Source of the DNA: Gemmatales bacterium
GTDB lineage: Bacteria > Planctomycetota > Planctomycetia > Gemmatales > Gemmataceae
Assembly: GCA_026004675.1 (NCBI GenBank)
Contig: BPJP01000003.1
Span: 248,001-312,000, forward strand
DNA length: 64,000 nucleotides
Reading direction: 5' to 3'
Shown here: positions 26,479 through 36,066 of the stretch, piece after piece
Layout: each line of letters starts with the position of its first letter
Numbering within the stretch: the stretch's first letter is position 1
Notes under the pieces: generated by a model
Told to the model about the DNA's origin: nothing
Database searches by the model: none
What the model saw: the letters and a program-made list of their open reading frames with translations, nothing else
Made by a program: the position numbers and the translations under genes

Positions 26479-29163
26479 ATGTCCAATCGTTCCCCGGACA
26501 CGTTTGCCCGTTCGATGAGCAACGCGAAAAGGTTTCGCATGGGAGGAATTCGCCGGTTATGGACCGATGCAGCGGTTTGGTTGCTTGTTGTGGTTTTTAG
26601 CGTGGGCATACCGATCTCGGCTCCCGCCCATGGCCGTGCCCCACGAGAGCAAGACCGATCGGCGGAAGTACCGAGCCAGCGCGTCGACGTGTACGGCGAT
26701 CCGCTACCACCAGGGGCTATTGCTCGAGTCGGTACGATCCGATTTCGGCAGTTTGCCAATTCCAACCCGCGTTGGTCGCCGGATGGTAAAGTGTTGGCAA
26801 CCACCGGTGCTGAAGGAATCGCCGTTTGGGAAGTTGCCTCGGGAAAGCGACGGAAAACCTTAAGACCGCGTCAAGGACGTATCACGCAGATAGAGTGGTC
26901 GCCGGACGGCAAGGTGCTCGCTTTTGGCGGTCCTTCCGAAAACCTGATCTACATGTGGTTTCCAGACACAGATGAAACGAAGACCCTTCAAGGTCCGTCG
27001 CCTGTTTATTCAATACGTTGGGCGCCCGACGGCAAACGTCTAGCTACAAACAATGCTCACGGGCAAGTTCGCCTGTGGGACCCGGTTGCAGGCAGGGTCG
27101 TCTTCACCCCACCTCAAAAAAGCGGCGGAATCATCCACTGGTCTCCGAACAGCAAGCGTTTGATTATAGGCTCGTTGAACAACCCGCCCGTGCAAATCGA
27201 TTTATGGAACGTGATCGAAGGCAAAGCCATCCAGCGTTTGAAAGTTTACTCGGGTTACCGTATCACCTGGTCCCCGGATAGCAAATACTTCGCAGGACTG
27301 GTAGGACGACGGCAAATCGGCCTCTGGCACGCAAATTCGGGCAAGCCATTTCGAACCTTCCAAATCGAAGACGGCACTGGCGACATCAAGGACATCGCCT
27401 GGTCACCGGACGGAAAAGTGTTAGCCGCGGGATTTGTCGGTCCAGTCGTCTATCTGTTGGACCCCTTCACAGGCAAAACACTTCGCCAACTTCGTCCGAC
27501 AAAAGGTACCGCATCATCGTACTACCTATCGTTACGTTGGTCCCCGGACGGGAAGACGCTAGCCACCATCACGAAGAACAGGATCCATCTCTGGAACCCG
27601 ACGACCGCACGGATGATTCGAACGATCACCGTGCCACACAATCTGATTCTGAAACTGCACGGAAACATCTCTTGGTCGCCGGATTGGAACACTGTAGCCG
27701 TGTGTGCGACAGGGGCAATTCTCCTGTATGACGTTGCTACCGGCAAAGCAGCTTCCCCAGCTGCGGAGAACGCCGCGCCGGTCGATATCCTTCACTGGTC
27801 AGGTAACAGGTTGATGACCGCACGCAGTAGAACCAAAATGTTGCAGATATGTGATCCGGCAACGGGCAAGCCGAAACAGACATTCAATCTGGGAGAGGCC
27901 AAAAACTGGCATATCACCTGGTCCCCTGACGGCACCACGTTTGTCACCACTGATGGCCAAAAGCAAATTCGTGTGTGGGATTCGGCGACTGGCAAGATAT
28001 CAAAAACATTGACTGCCGATAGCAGAGTATGGAGTTTATCCTGGTCCCCTGATGGGCGCACTTTGGCCAGCACTGTACCGGACGGAATCCGATTGTGGGA
28101 TGTGCTCACCGAGAAACCACTGCGGAAGTTTTCTAGAACTGCGCCGCGCATCTATGGTTCGGTTTTCTGGTCACCCAATGGCAAGAAGCTGGTCTCCGTC
28201 GATTCGGATAAGCGCATGCGCGTGTGGGAGACGGCAAGTGGACAACTTGCCTGGGAAATATGTCCGCCTCAACCACAACAGCGACCGCTACTTGCCAGTT
28301 GGTCGCCCGACAACAAGACGTTGGCGATCATGTTTTCGGACTCGAAAAGGCACAGCGTTTACCTTTATGAAGTCGCGACACGGCAACCCATATCAACGTA
28401 TGATCTGCCACTTGATGCCCAAACCCTCCGTTGGTCGCCGGACGGCAGAATCCTCGCAGCAGGGGAGGGCTCGGATGTCAAACTAATCAATGTCGGAACC
28501 GGGAAAGTTCTTCGCAAGCTGACCGGACACATGGAGCGCATCGTGTCCCTGAGTTGGTCGCCGGACGGAACGAAAATCGCGTCGGGAAGCGATGACACCA
28601 CCGCGTTGATCTGGGACGTGTCGGGTATTCGTCAAGATCAGCCGGAAGCACTGACTGAACTCGGATTGCAAGAGAGTTGGGAGGATTTGGCAGACGGGGA
28701 TGCCAAAAAAGCTTATCAGGCTCTCTGGAAACTAGTTGCCAGCGGCGATCGAGCCGTTGACTTTCTGGATCAAAAACTGAAACCGGCGCAAATCGATACC
28801 AGGCGTATCGCGCAATGGATTGCCGATCTGGACAACACGTCTTTTCAACGGCGGCAAGAGGCCACGAACGCGTTGGTCGAGTTGGCGGAAGCGGCCAAAC
28901 CAGCTTTGGAAAAAGTTCTTGCCGGCAAACCGAGCCTGGAAGTGCGTCGGCGAGTGGAAAAGATTCTCGACACCATTCGGTCGAAAACGCTGACAGGCGA
29001 TCGGTTACGCATCTGGCGAAGCTTGCAAGTTCTGGAATACGTCGGCTCCCCCAGGGCCGAACAGGTGCTCAAACGGATGGCGAGCGGCGCGGACGGCCAC
29101 TTGTTCACAGACGAGGCTCGAGCAGCGTTGCGACGGCTGGCCAAATTGCGCTCGTTGCGCTGA
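26479..29163 (+). CDS. exported WD40-repeat protein with C-terminal HEAT-like domain
   Basis: An 894-residue protein. A basic N-terminus and one hydrophobic helix (AVWLLVVVFSVGIPIS) look like a signal anchor or signal peptide. Residues about 85-720 hold roughly 14 WD40 blades marked by repeated WSPDGK and IRLWD/VRLWD motifs, enough for two propellers. The final 170 residues are helical, including TSFQRRQEATNALVELAEAA and a VRRRVEKILDTIRS segment, resembling HEAT-like repeats attached to many planctomycete WD40 proteins. ATG 26479 has GGAG eight bases upstream; a longer TTG frame is unlikely. The probable role is a protein-interaction scaffold. It precedes a WD40 kinase by 157 bases on the same strand. 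Confidence 0.85.
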   Translation: MSNRSPDTFARSMSNAKRFRMGGIRRLWTDAAVWLLVVVFSVGIPISAPAHGRAPREQDRSAEVPSQRVDVYGDPLPPGAIARVGTIRFRQFANSNPRWSPDGKVLATTGAEGIAVWEVASGKRRKTLRPRQGRITQIEWSPDGKVLAFGGPSENLIYMWFPDTDETKTLQGPSPVYSIRWAPDGKRLATNNAHGQVRLWDPVAGRVVFTPPQKSGGIIHWSPNSKRLIIGSLNNPPVQIDLWNVIEGKAIQRLKVYSGYRITWSPDSKYFAGLVGRRQIGLWHANSGKPFRTFQIEDGTGDIKDIAWSPDGKVLAAGFVGPVVYLLDPFTGKTLRQLRPTKGTASSYYLSLRWSPDGKTLATITKNRIHLWNPTTARMIRTITVPHNLILKLHGNISWSPDWNTVAVCATGAILLYDVATGKAASPAAENAAPVDILHWSGNRLMTARSRTKMLQICDPATGKPKQTFNLGEAKNWHITWSPDGTTFVTTDGQKQIRVWDSATGKISKTLTADSRVWSLSWSPDGRTLASTVPDGIRLWDVLTEKPLRKFSRTAPRIYGSVFWSPNGKKLVSVDSDKRMRVWETASGQLAWEICPPQPQQRPLLASWSPDNKTLAIMFSDSKRHSVYLYEVATRQPISTYDLPLDAQTLRWSPDGRILAAGEGSDVKLINVGTGKVLRKLTGHMERIVSLSWSPDGTKIASGSDDTTALIWDVSGIRQDQPEALTELGLQESWEDLADGDAKKAYQALWKLVASGDRAVDFLDQKLKPAQIDTRRIAQWIADLDNTSFQRRQEATNALVELAEAAKPALEKVLAGKPSLEVRRRVEKILDTIRSKTLTGDRLRIWRSLQVLEYVGSPRAEQVLKRMASGADGHLFTDEARAALRRLAKLRSLR

Positions 29164-29320
29164 GTGGCTCGATTTCCCAGTGACGCTCTCCAAGATTTTC
29201 GTGCCGAGTGCAAGAGTCGAAGTTCTGGAACGAATAACATGATGCGAATAAATCTTAACGTCAGGCGCGAAATGAGATATGCTCAAAAATGATCTGGTTC
29301 GAAGGAGGTCGCAATCGGGG

Positions 29321-32300
29321 ATGGCAACGACGGTCGCCAGCCTGGTCAAAACGCTGTTGAAAGCCGACCTGCTGACTTTAGAGCAGGCCGAGGTTTTGGA
29401 GCGTGAATTGCAGTCGAAATACCAGGACCCACGAACCCTGGCCAAGGAACTGATTGCGCGCGGCTGGCTGACGCCGTTTCAAATGAACCAGATCCTCAAA
29501 GGCAAAGCCCGCGAGCTGATTCTCGGCCAATACATCATTATGGAACGGCTCGGCGAAGGGGGAATGGGCCAGGTCTTCAAAGCCAGGCACCGCAACCTTG
29601 GCCGAATCGTCGCCTTGAAAGTCATTCGCCGGGACAAGTTGAGCAATCGCGATGCCGTGCGCCGCTTCCACCGTGAGATTCGCGCTGCTGCACAGTTGCG
29701 CCATCCCAACGTGGTGATGGCTTACGACGCCGACGAAATCGACGGCATCCACTTTTACGTGATGGAATACGTCGATGGCATCGACCTGGCACAAATGGTC
29801 AAAAGACAGGGGCCGTTGCCGATCCAGAAAGCCTGCGCCTACATCTACGAAGCAGCCCACGGCTTGCAACATGCCCACGAGCGCGGCCTGGTGCACCGAG
29901 ACATCAAACCCGCGAATCTCTTGGTGACGAAGATCAAACGTGGTGACGAAGTCGTCGAGACGGTCAAGATTCTCGACATGGGCTTGGCCCGCGCCGGCCA
30001 AGGCTTCGAAGACTCGAAAACGTCGTCGCTGACGCAGGACGGCAAAGTCGTCGGCACGCCCGACTATATCGCGCCGGAACAGGCCCGCGACTCGCGCTCC
30101 GCCGACATTCGTGCCGACCTGTATAGTCTGGGCTGTACGCTTTATTACCTTCTGGCCGGCAAGGTGCCATTCCCTGGCGGCAGTTCCGTCATGGAAAAGT
30201 TGATGAAGCACCAGATGGAAAAGCCGGTCCCCATCGAACAACACCGTCCCGACGTTCCGCCAGGCCTGCGTGCCATACTCGCCAAGTTGATTACCAAGAA
30301 TCCTGAAGATCGTTTCCAGACGCCGCTCGAACTGGCAAATGCTCTCGAGCCGTTCGCTTCGGGTGCCGCGTTGAGGGGTGATTCCGCCAGCTTATCGAGT
30401 AGCATCCCTACGATCGTACAATCTTCGGATTCGACGTCCTCGATTTCCGCGATTGGACAGCGGGTGGGTCTTTCGCTGGCCAAAGCAGGCTGGCGAGCGG
30501 TTCGGTTGGGTTGGACGGCTCTTTGTTGGCTGGCGGTGTTGCTGGTGAAGCCGGGGCCGCAAAAGCATCGCCAAATCCTGCGGCTAGCTGTCGCTGGCGC
30601 GCTTGGGTTTGCACTCCTGTGGTGGATGACCTCCGGTTTGTTCGACAATCGGGGAACCGAGCCCATCGAGGCGGATCATTCAACCACGCCCACCAGTCCT
30701 ATCTCGAAAATATTCGATCAGTGGCGGGCAGAAGATATTCCCGACCATAAGCGCCTGCCCGATCATCCGAAAGAATTGGTTGGGGTCATCGGCGATCCGC
30801 GCGGTCGGCATTGGGCTATGTCAACCTTTTGGGGAGCGCAGCGAATCCAACCAAAAGTTGTATTTAGCCAGGACGGCCGACTCGTCGCCTCGCTGGCAGA
30901 TGACCATGCTGTGCGGATCTGGGACGCCGAGTCTTTGCAGGAATTGGCTTTTGTTCACAAAAGGGGCCAACAGATCACGAATTTCACTTTACTGGAAGAA
31001 TCCAAGAAGCTGGCTGTCTTCTTCATCGACGGGAAGGTCGAAATCATCGGCCTGGAGAAAAGCAATCTTGGCCATTCCATCGCCGACTATAGCATTCCTC
31101 CGTCCTCCGCAGTGGTTTTCAGTGAGGATGGCAACCTCGCAGCATATTACCCGCTTGGTATCCAGAATGGGAGAATCCGTGAGGTCACTTTGTTACAAGT
31201 GGCTTCCGGAAGAATTCGCAAGAAGTGGGACCTGCCCGAAAGCCGATCCTTTCAACTGATGTTTTCCCGCGATGCGAAGGTGCTCGTGGCGTGCCAGATG
31301 TCACTCGCCGGTAAAGGAAGCTTTTACCGCTTGGACACAGTCACCGGAGGGGCCAACAAACCTGTTCTCATTCCGTCGATCGGGAGGTTCAACCCCTCAT
31401 TTCGTGTCTCTCTTTCCCCCGATGGACGCTATTTGGCTGTCGCGTCAAACTACGTTGATGTCTATGACACGAGTTCCGGAGAAGTTCATTCGGTCAAGGC
31501 GGTTCCCCGCCCTTATGCGTTTACCTTTTCGCCAGGTGGGAAATATCTCGCCCTCACGACAGGCAGACAGGAGGTAGTCCTATGGGACCGTGCGAAGCAG
31601 GCGGTTCGTTTTCGACTCAATCTTGCGAGCGATTTTGCCTCGATGCTCGAGTTTTCCTCAGACGACCGTTATCTGCTGACGACGGGACGGGAAGCACATT
31701 TGTGGGACCTGGCGACGGGTAAAAAGATAGCCTCGCCTTCATACCGCATGAAAGCCGTGGCATTCGACGCGAAAAGTCAGTATTTGGCGTCCGTCAGCTA
31801 TGACTTCACCGTGCACATTTGGAATATCAACCAAAGAAAAGAGGTAATTGATCGAAAGGAACCGGCGAGATCGATTCGCTTTTTCTCCTTTTTGCCCAAG
31901 GAAGGTTCTCTGTTTATTGCCTCTCGCCAACCAAAAGAACTTGCCGGTGGGGGAATCGTCGGACCGAGTGTAACCGCTTCCGTTCTCGATCTGCGCGACG
32001 GTACCGAGAGGGTGATTGAAGATCGGACGGTGGTGTTTATCCGTTATGCGCACGATCCCGTGCACCAGCGGATCGCATGGCTTTTTTCGTCGGCAGGCAA
32101 GGCTACGGAGCGGACTTCTACCATCCGCCTTTTCGACGCGTGTGAACGCAAGAATATTGGTTCATTCGCCGTTGCCTCATTCTCTTCAAGCGGGGACCTG
32201 GCATTTTCCAGCGATGGCCGTTTGCTTGCTGCGATCACTGGAGCGGATGGAGTCGGCGGCGGGAAGTTGGTTGTTTACAAAGTCGACGACCAAACGGACT

Positions 32301-32803
32301 TGTTCACCCTCGATGCTCCAAAAGAGGCTCCGCTTCATATCGAGTTTGAACACAATGCCCACTACTTGGTGTCGCTGCACAGCGATGGCCGGTTGAGAGT
32401 ATGGCTGGTCAAGGAAGCCAAGCTCAAAGGGATGCCGACGCGCGTGGGCCAGACGTCGGGCGTCAGCAGTTTTACCTTTCGCCCCAAGACGCGGACCATT
32501 GCTACAGCCGACGCCGCCAAACCGGTCGTCGCTCTTTGGGACATCACAGCGCCAGACGATAACCCCGTCTCTCTTGGATCTCGGGATATTATCCGAAGTC
32601 TGCGGTTTTCTCCCGACGGCAAGAAGCTGGCCGGGTTCGGCGAGGACGGTTGGCTTCACGTTTGGAACGTCGACGATCGCAAGTTATTGCACGCCTGGCG
32701 GCTGCCTGGCGTCGCCAGCCATATGCTTTTCACAGCGGACGGCCGATATCTGGTTACCGGCAATCGAAATGGCACTCTCTACGTTTTTCGTGTCGCTGAC
32801 TGA
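29321..32803 (+). CDS. transmembrane Ser/Thr protein kinase with C-terminal WD40 propeller
   Basis: The 1160-residue protein begins with a planctomycete-type helical leader (SLVKTLLKADLLTLEQAEVL). A Hanks-type kinase domain follows (about residues 70-345) with G-loop GEGGMG, Lys100 in VALKV, HRDIKPAN at 192-199, DMG in place of DFG (ILDMGLAR), and the APE motif IAPEQARD. Two hydrophobic stretches lie near residues 396-409 and 419-440. The remaining 700 residues form a divergent WD40 propeller with VVFSQDGRLVAS and VRIWDAES motifs, probably outside the cytoplasm. The expected function is sensing or scaffold-linked phosphorylation signalling. ATG 29321 follows AAGGAGG at a long spacing of about 13 bases. 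The adjacent WD40 protein could be a related partner. Confidence 0.92.
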   Translation: MATTVASLVKTLLKADLLTLEQAEVLERELQSKYQDPRTLAKELIARGWLTPFQMNQILKGKARELILGQYIIMERLGEGGMGQVFKARHRNLGRIVALKVIRRDKLSNRDAVRRFHREIRAAAQLRHPNVVMAYDADEIDGIHFYVMEYVDGIDLAQMVKRQGPLPIQKACAYIYEAAHGLQHAHERGLVHRDIKPANLLVTKIKRGDEVVETVKILDMGLARAGQGFEDSKTSSLTQDGKVVGTPDYIAPEQARDSRSADIRADLYSLGCTLYYLLAGKVPFPGGSSVMEKLMKHQMEKPVPIEQHRPDVPPGLRAILAKLITKNPEDRFQTPLELANALEPFASGAALRGDSASLSSSIPTIVQSSDSTSSISAIGQRVGLSLAKAGWRAVRLGWTALCWLAVLLVKPGPQKHRQILRLAVAGALGFALLWWMTSGLFDNRGTEPIEADHSTTPTSPISKIFDQWRAEDIPDHKRLPDHPKELVGVIGDPRGRHWAMSTFWGAQRIQPKVVFSQDGRLVASLADDHAVRIWDAESLQELAFVHKRGQQITNFTLLEESKKLAVFFIDGKVEIIGLEKSNLGHSIADYSIPPSSAVVFSEDGNLAAYYPLGIQNGRIREVTLLQVASGRIRKKWDLPESRSFQLMFSRDAKVLVACQMSLAGKGSFYRLDTVTGGANKPVLIPSIGRFNPSFRVSLSPDGRYLAVASNYVDVYDTSSGEVHSVKAVPRPYAFTFSPGGKYLALTTGRQEVVLWDRAKQAVRFRLNLASDFASMLEFSSDDRYLLTTGREAHLWDLATGKKIASPSYRMKAVAFDAKSQYLASVSYDFTVHIWNINQRKEVIDRKEPARSIRFFSFLPKEGSLFIASRQPKELAGGGIVGPSVTASVLDLRDGTERVIEDRTVVFIRYAHDPVHQRIAWLFSSAGKATERTSTIRLFDACERKNIGSFAVASFSSSGDLAFSSDGRLLAAITGADGVGGGKLVVYKVDDQTDLFTLDAPKEAPLHIEFEHNAHYLVSLHSDGRLRVWLVKEAKLKGMPTRVGQTSGVSSFTFRPKTRTIATADAAKPVVALWDITAPDDNPVSLGSRDIIRSLRFSPDGKKLAGFGEDGWLHVWNVDDRKLLHAWRLPGVASHMLFTADGRYLVTGNRNGTLYVFRVAD

Positions 32804-32822
32804 ACGGCAAGTTGCGATTACA

Positions 32823-33707
32823 TCACCTATTCCGGCGGCGTTTTCCAATCGGACTCCCCTCGGCGGCGTCTCGCTTGCTAGTACGGAATTCGGTAGGGGT
32901 GGCGCCAGTGGCTTTCAAGAAGACCCGGCAGAAGTGATTCGGGCAAGCGAAACCGCATACGCGGGCGATTTCTTTGACGGATAACGTCGTGCCGATCAGC
33001 AAGTCGCGAGCCTTGATGATGCGATATTGGCGGAGCCTTTCCGCTGGTCCTACGCCAAAATAGCGGTGATAGAGGCGTGTCAGTTGGCTGCGGGAAATGT
33101 TCGCCTCCTTGGCCAGCGCCTTGACGTCGAGCGGCTGGTCGATCCGCCCCTTCATCGCGGCTTCCACCAAGTGAATGCGGTAATCCGTCGCCTGGGTCAA
33201 GTCGTCGGCTGCCCGACGGTCGTCGTTTCGAGTCAGTTCGTAAAGCATCTCCCACAAGATCGCTTGGACGCGAGCGATCTTGCTGTGACCATTTAAGGCC
33301 ACAGCCTTTCGCAGCTCTCGTGCTGCCGTCCGGACTCGCCTTACCGGACAGCGATAGACGATTTGTCCGCCAAATGATTGGAGGAAGCGAACCATTGTCT
33401 CCGGCGGCTCGGTAGCGAGTCGAAGGTCGAGAAACACAACCCGCGGGGCGTCTTTCTTCTGGGCGACACTGTGCGGCACGCCGGCGGGAATCACATAACA
33501 AGAACCGGCTGGCGCTTCGTAATGCCGACCCTGAATGAACAGCCCCATCCAGCCTTGCAGAATCCACAACAATTGAATTTCCCGGTGTTCATGCAAGCGA
33601 AACAACCGAGGTTTCGCCCACTCCACCTCGGACAAAAACGCGATACCCACCTCCTCGAATGCCACTGTGTACCGATCAAAGGGGGCATGAACACGATAAG
33701 GGACCAT
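32823..33707 (-). CDS. AraC-family transcriptional regulator
   Basis: A 294-residue regulator. The N-terminal cupin-type sensing domain includes LHEHREIQLLWILQG and YVIPAGVPHSVA. The C-terminal double helix-turn-helix includes LDVKALAKEANISRSQLTRLY and LSVKEIARVCGFACPNHFCRVF, followed by the ATGATPTEFR signature. AraC proteins with this sensor usually respond to a small metabolite such as a sugar. It is divergent from the DUF1549/1553-DUF1501 operon, separated by 183 bases, so it is the natural candidate to regulate that operon. ATG 33707 (MVPYRVHAPFD) matches where the domain begins; a 32-residue open extension is not supported. It is convergent with the kinase gene. Confidence 0.9.
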   Translation of the reverse strand: MVPYRVHAPFDRYTVAFEEVGIAFLSEVEWAKPRLFRLHEHREIQLLWILQGWMGLFIQGRHYEAPAGSCYVIPAGVPHSVAQKKDAPRVVFLDLRLATEPPETMVRFLQSFGGQIVYRCPVRRVRTAARELRKAVALNGHSKIARVQAILWEMLYELTRNDDRRAADDLTQATDYRIHLVEAAMKGRIDQPLDVKALAKEANISRSQLTRLYHRYFGVGPAERLRQYRIIKARDLLIGTTLSVKEIARVCGFACPNHFCRVFLKATGATPTEFRTSKRDAAEGSPIGKRRRNR

Positions 33708-33890
33708 GTTGCTGCTCTTGATAACTGGCCAAGGGGGTCGAAAAAAGCACGGCGATGCGCCAAATAGATAGTAAATGCGACAAACCAAAGCTTGCGATCC
33801 CATTGTATTTGGCTAGATTGGTTAATGCCATTGGTCCTTCGACACAATTGGATAGCGAACCGGGCGGCACAATGAGCCAGGGAGAGCGAG

Positions 33891-36023
33891 ATGATCGCCG
33901 TGCAAAAAAGATTGTTCATGGTCAGCTTGATGCTGGTGACGGGTGTCGTTCACGCCGACGAGGAAACAGCCAAAGAACTGCCCTGGGCCTTTCACCCGTT
34001 GCGCCGTCCAGCCATTCCCGCCGTAAAAAATGTCGAGTGGGTACGCAACCCAATCGATGCTTTCATTCTGGCGCGACTGGAAAAAGAAAACCTAAAGCCT
34101 GCTCCGGAAGCTGATCGGCGTACCTGGATTCGCCGGGTTTATTTCGACTTGATCGGTCTGCCGCCAACGCCCGAGGAAGTCGATCGTTTCGTCAACGACC
34201 CGGCAGCCGATGCTTATGAACGAGTTGTCGACAGGTTGCTGGCGTCGCCGCGCTACGGCGAGCGCTGGGCGATGTATTGGCTCGATCTCGTCCGCTATGC
34301 CGAGACCGATGGATTCAAGGCAGACTTTCTCCGGCCATCGGCTTGGCGCTATCGCGATTATGTCATTCGCAGTTTCAACCACGACAAGCCGTATGACCGT
34401 TTTATTCGCGAGCAACTAGCCGGCGACGAACTTTACCCCGATGATGCGGAAGCGCAAGTCGCCACGGGGTTCTTGCGTCACTATCCAGACGAATACAACG
34501 CAGTGAATCTCGAACAGCGTCGTCAGGAGATACTCAACGACATAACGGACACATCGGGACTGGTGTTTCTCGGTTTGACGCTGGGCTGTGCACAGTGCCA
34601 TGACCACAAATACGACCCGATCACACAGGAAGATTACTATCGTTTCCAGGCCTTTTTCGCTGCGTTTTGGCCGGTCGAAAAAAGCCTAAGCCCGCTTTCC
34701 GCGGAAGAACATCAGCGGCAGCTGGCGCAATGGCGGGAACAGACAACAGAGATTCGCGAGCAGATGGCTAAACTCGAGGAACCTTACCGCCAGAAACTGG
34801 CCGCCAAGAAGCTGTTTCGTTTCCCGCGCGAATATCAAGAAATGTACAAAATGCCCGCAGAAAAGCGCTCGCCATTGCAAAAGCAGATCGCGGCCATGGT
34901 CGCTTTGCAGGTCGAGGCCGACGCCGCCGAGGTAGTCAAGATGATGAAGGGCGAAGTTCGGCAACAATGGGAGGCTCTGGCCAAAAAACTGGCCAAGTTC
35001 GACCACCTGAAGCCGAAAGCACCGACCGCCCTGGCGATGACGGACCTTGGCCCGGAAGCTCCGCCCACGCATCTGCTGCGTCGTGGCAACTGGCGTCGTC
35101 CTTCGCAGGAAGTCGAACCGGGCTATTTGTCTGCGATCAAAATCGAGGAACCGGCCATCGAAAGCAACGGCCGGACGACCGGACGGCGGTCGGCTCTGGC
35201 CCGCTGGCTCACGCAACCCGACCATCCGCTGACTAGCCGAGTGATGATGAATCGGTTGTGGCACCATCATTTCGGACAGGGCATCATCACCTCCCCCAGT
35301 GACTTCGGAGCCCAGGGAGGAGAACCCAGCCATCCGGAACTTCTCGACTGGCTCGCCTGTGAATTCGTCGCTCGCGGCTGGAAACTGAAAACAATGCACA
35401 AACTCATCGTCACCAGCGCCACCTACCGCCAAGGCAACCAGCTCCATTCCCAGGCTTTCGCCATCGATTCACAGAATCGACTGCTTTGGCGAATGAACCG
35501 AAGGCGACTCGAAGGCGAAACTCTTCGGGATGCCATGTTGGCCGTCAGCGGTTTGCTCAATGACAAGATGTACGGACCTGGCATCCGCCCCGATGTGCCC
35601 GACGAACTGCGCGGCAAATGGCAACCGACTCCCAATGCCGCGGAACGACAGCGCCGCAGCGTCTACGTCTTCGCCAAACGGAACCTTCCCTTCCCGCTGT
35701 TTCAAGCTTTCGATGCACCTGATCGCAACCACAGCTGCGCTTGTCGAAACATTTCGACCAATGCGCCCCAGGCCTTGATGCTCCTCAACAGCAAGACCGT
35801 GCTAGGCTATGCGGAAGCCTTTGCCCGGCGTGTCGAAAAGGAAGCATCAAGCGATACCGGTCGAATCGAGCGAACCTTCCTGCTCGCTCTGGGGCGACGA
35901 CCCGACCAGCACGAAATGCGCCTATGCCGACAGTTTTTCCAGGGCGAAAAAGAACCAGAGGCAGCGATTCGGCACCTGTGCCATGTAGTACTCAACCTGA
36001 ATGAGTTTTTAAATATCGATTAG
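33891..36023 (+). CDS. DUF1549/DUF1553 (planctomycete cytochrome-associated) protein without the cytochrome domain
   Basis: A 710-residue exported protein with a signal peptide (LFMVSLMLVTGVVHA). The DUF1549 region starts at VRNPIDAFILARLEKENLKP and includes WIRRVYFDLIGLPPTPEEVD and YGERWAMYWLDLVRYAETDG. The segment LGLTLGCAQCHDHKYDPITQ holds a CxxCH motif. The DUF1553 region includes ARWLTQPDHPLTSRVMMNRLW and PSDFGAQGGEPSHPELLDWL. Many relatives carry an N-terminal PSCyt1 c-type cytochrome domain; it is missing here. The start is supported by the signal peptide and GGGAG in the leader before ATG 33891. The DUF1501 gene follows after 43 bases, the standard two-gene arrangement. Biochemical role unknown. 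Confidence 0.93.
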   Translation: MIAVQKRLFMVSLMLVTGVVHADEETAKELPWAFHPLRRPAIPAVKNVEWVRNPIDAFILARLEKENLKPAPEADRRTWIRRVYFDLIGLPPTPEEVDRFVNDPAADAYERVVDRLLASPRYGERWAMYWLDLVRYAETDGFKADFLRPSAWRYRDYVIRSFNHDKPYDRFIREQLAGDELYPDDAEAQVATGFLRHYPDEYNAVNLEQRRQEILNDITDTSGLVFLGLTLGCAQCHDHKYDPITQEDYYRFQAFFAAFWPVEKSLSPLSAEEHQRQLAQWREQTTEIREQMAKLEEPYRQKLAAKKLFRFPREYQEMYKMPAEKRSPLQKQIAAMVALQVEADAAEVVKMMKGEVRQQWEALAKKLAKFDHLKPKAPTALAMTDLGPEAPPTHLLRRGNWRRPSQEVEPGYLSAIKIEEPAIESNGRTTGRRSALARWLTQPDHPLTSRVMMNRLWHHHFGQGIITSPSDFGAQGGEPSHPELLDWLACEFVARGWKLKTMHKLIVTSATYRQGNQLHSQAFAIDSQNRLLWRMNRRRLEGETLRDAMLAVSGLLNDKMYGPGIRPDVPDELRGKWQPTPNAAERQRRSVYVFAKRNLPFPLFQAFDAPDRNHSCACRNISTNAPQALMLLNSKTVLGYAEAFARRVEKEASSDTGRIERTFLLALGRRPDQHEMRLCRQFFQGEKEPEAAIRHLCHVVLNLNEFLNID

Positions 36024-36066
36024 ACCAGCATGGCTGGTATGGAATTTATTGTTTGGGGAATTCGTC

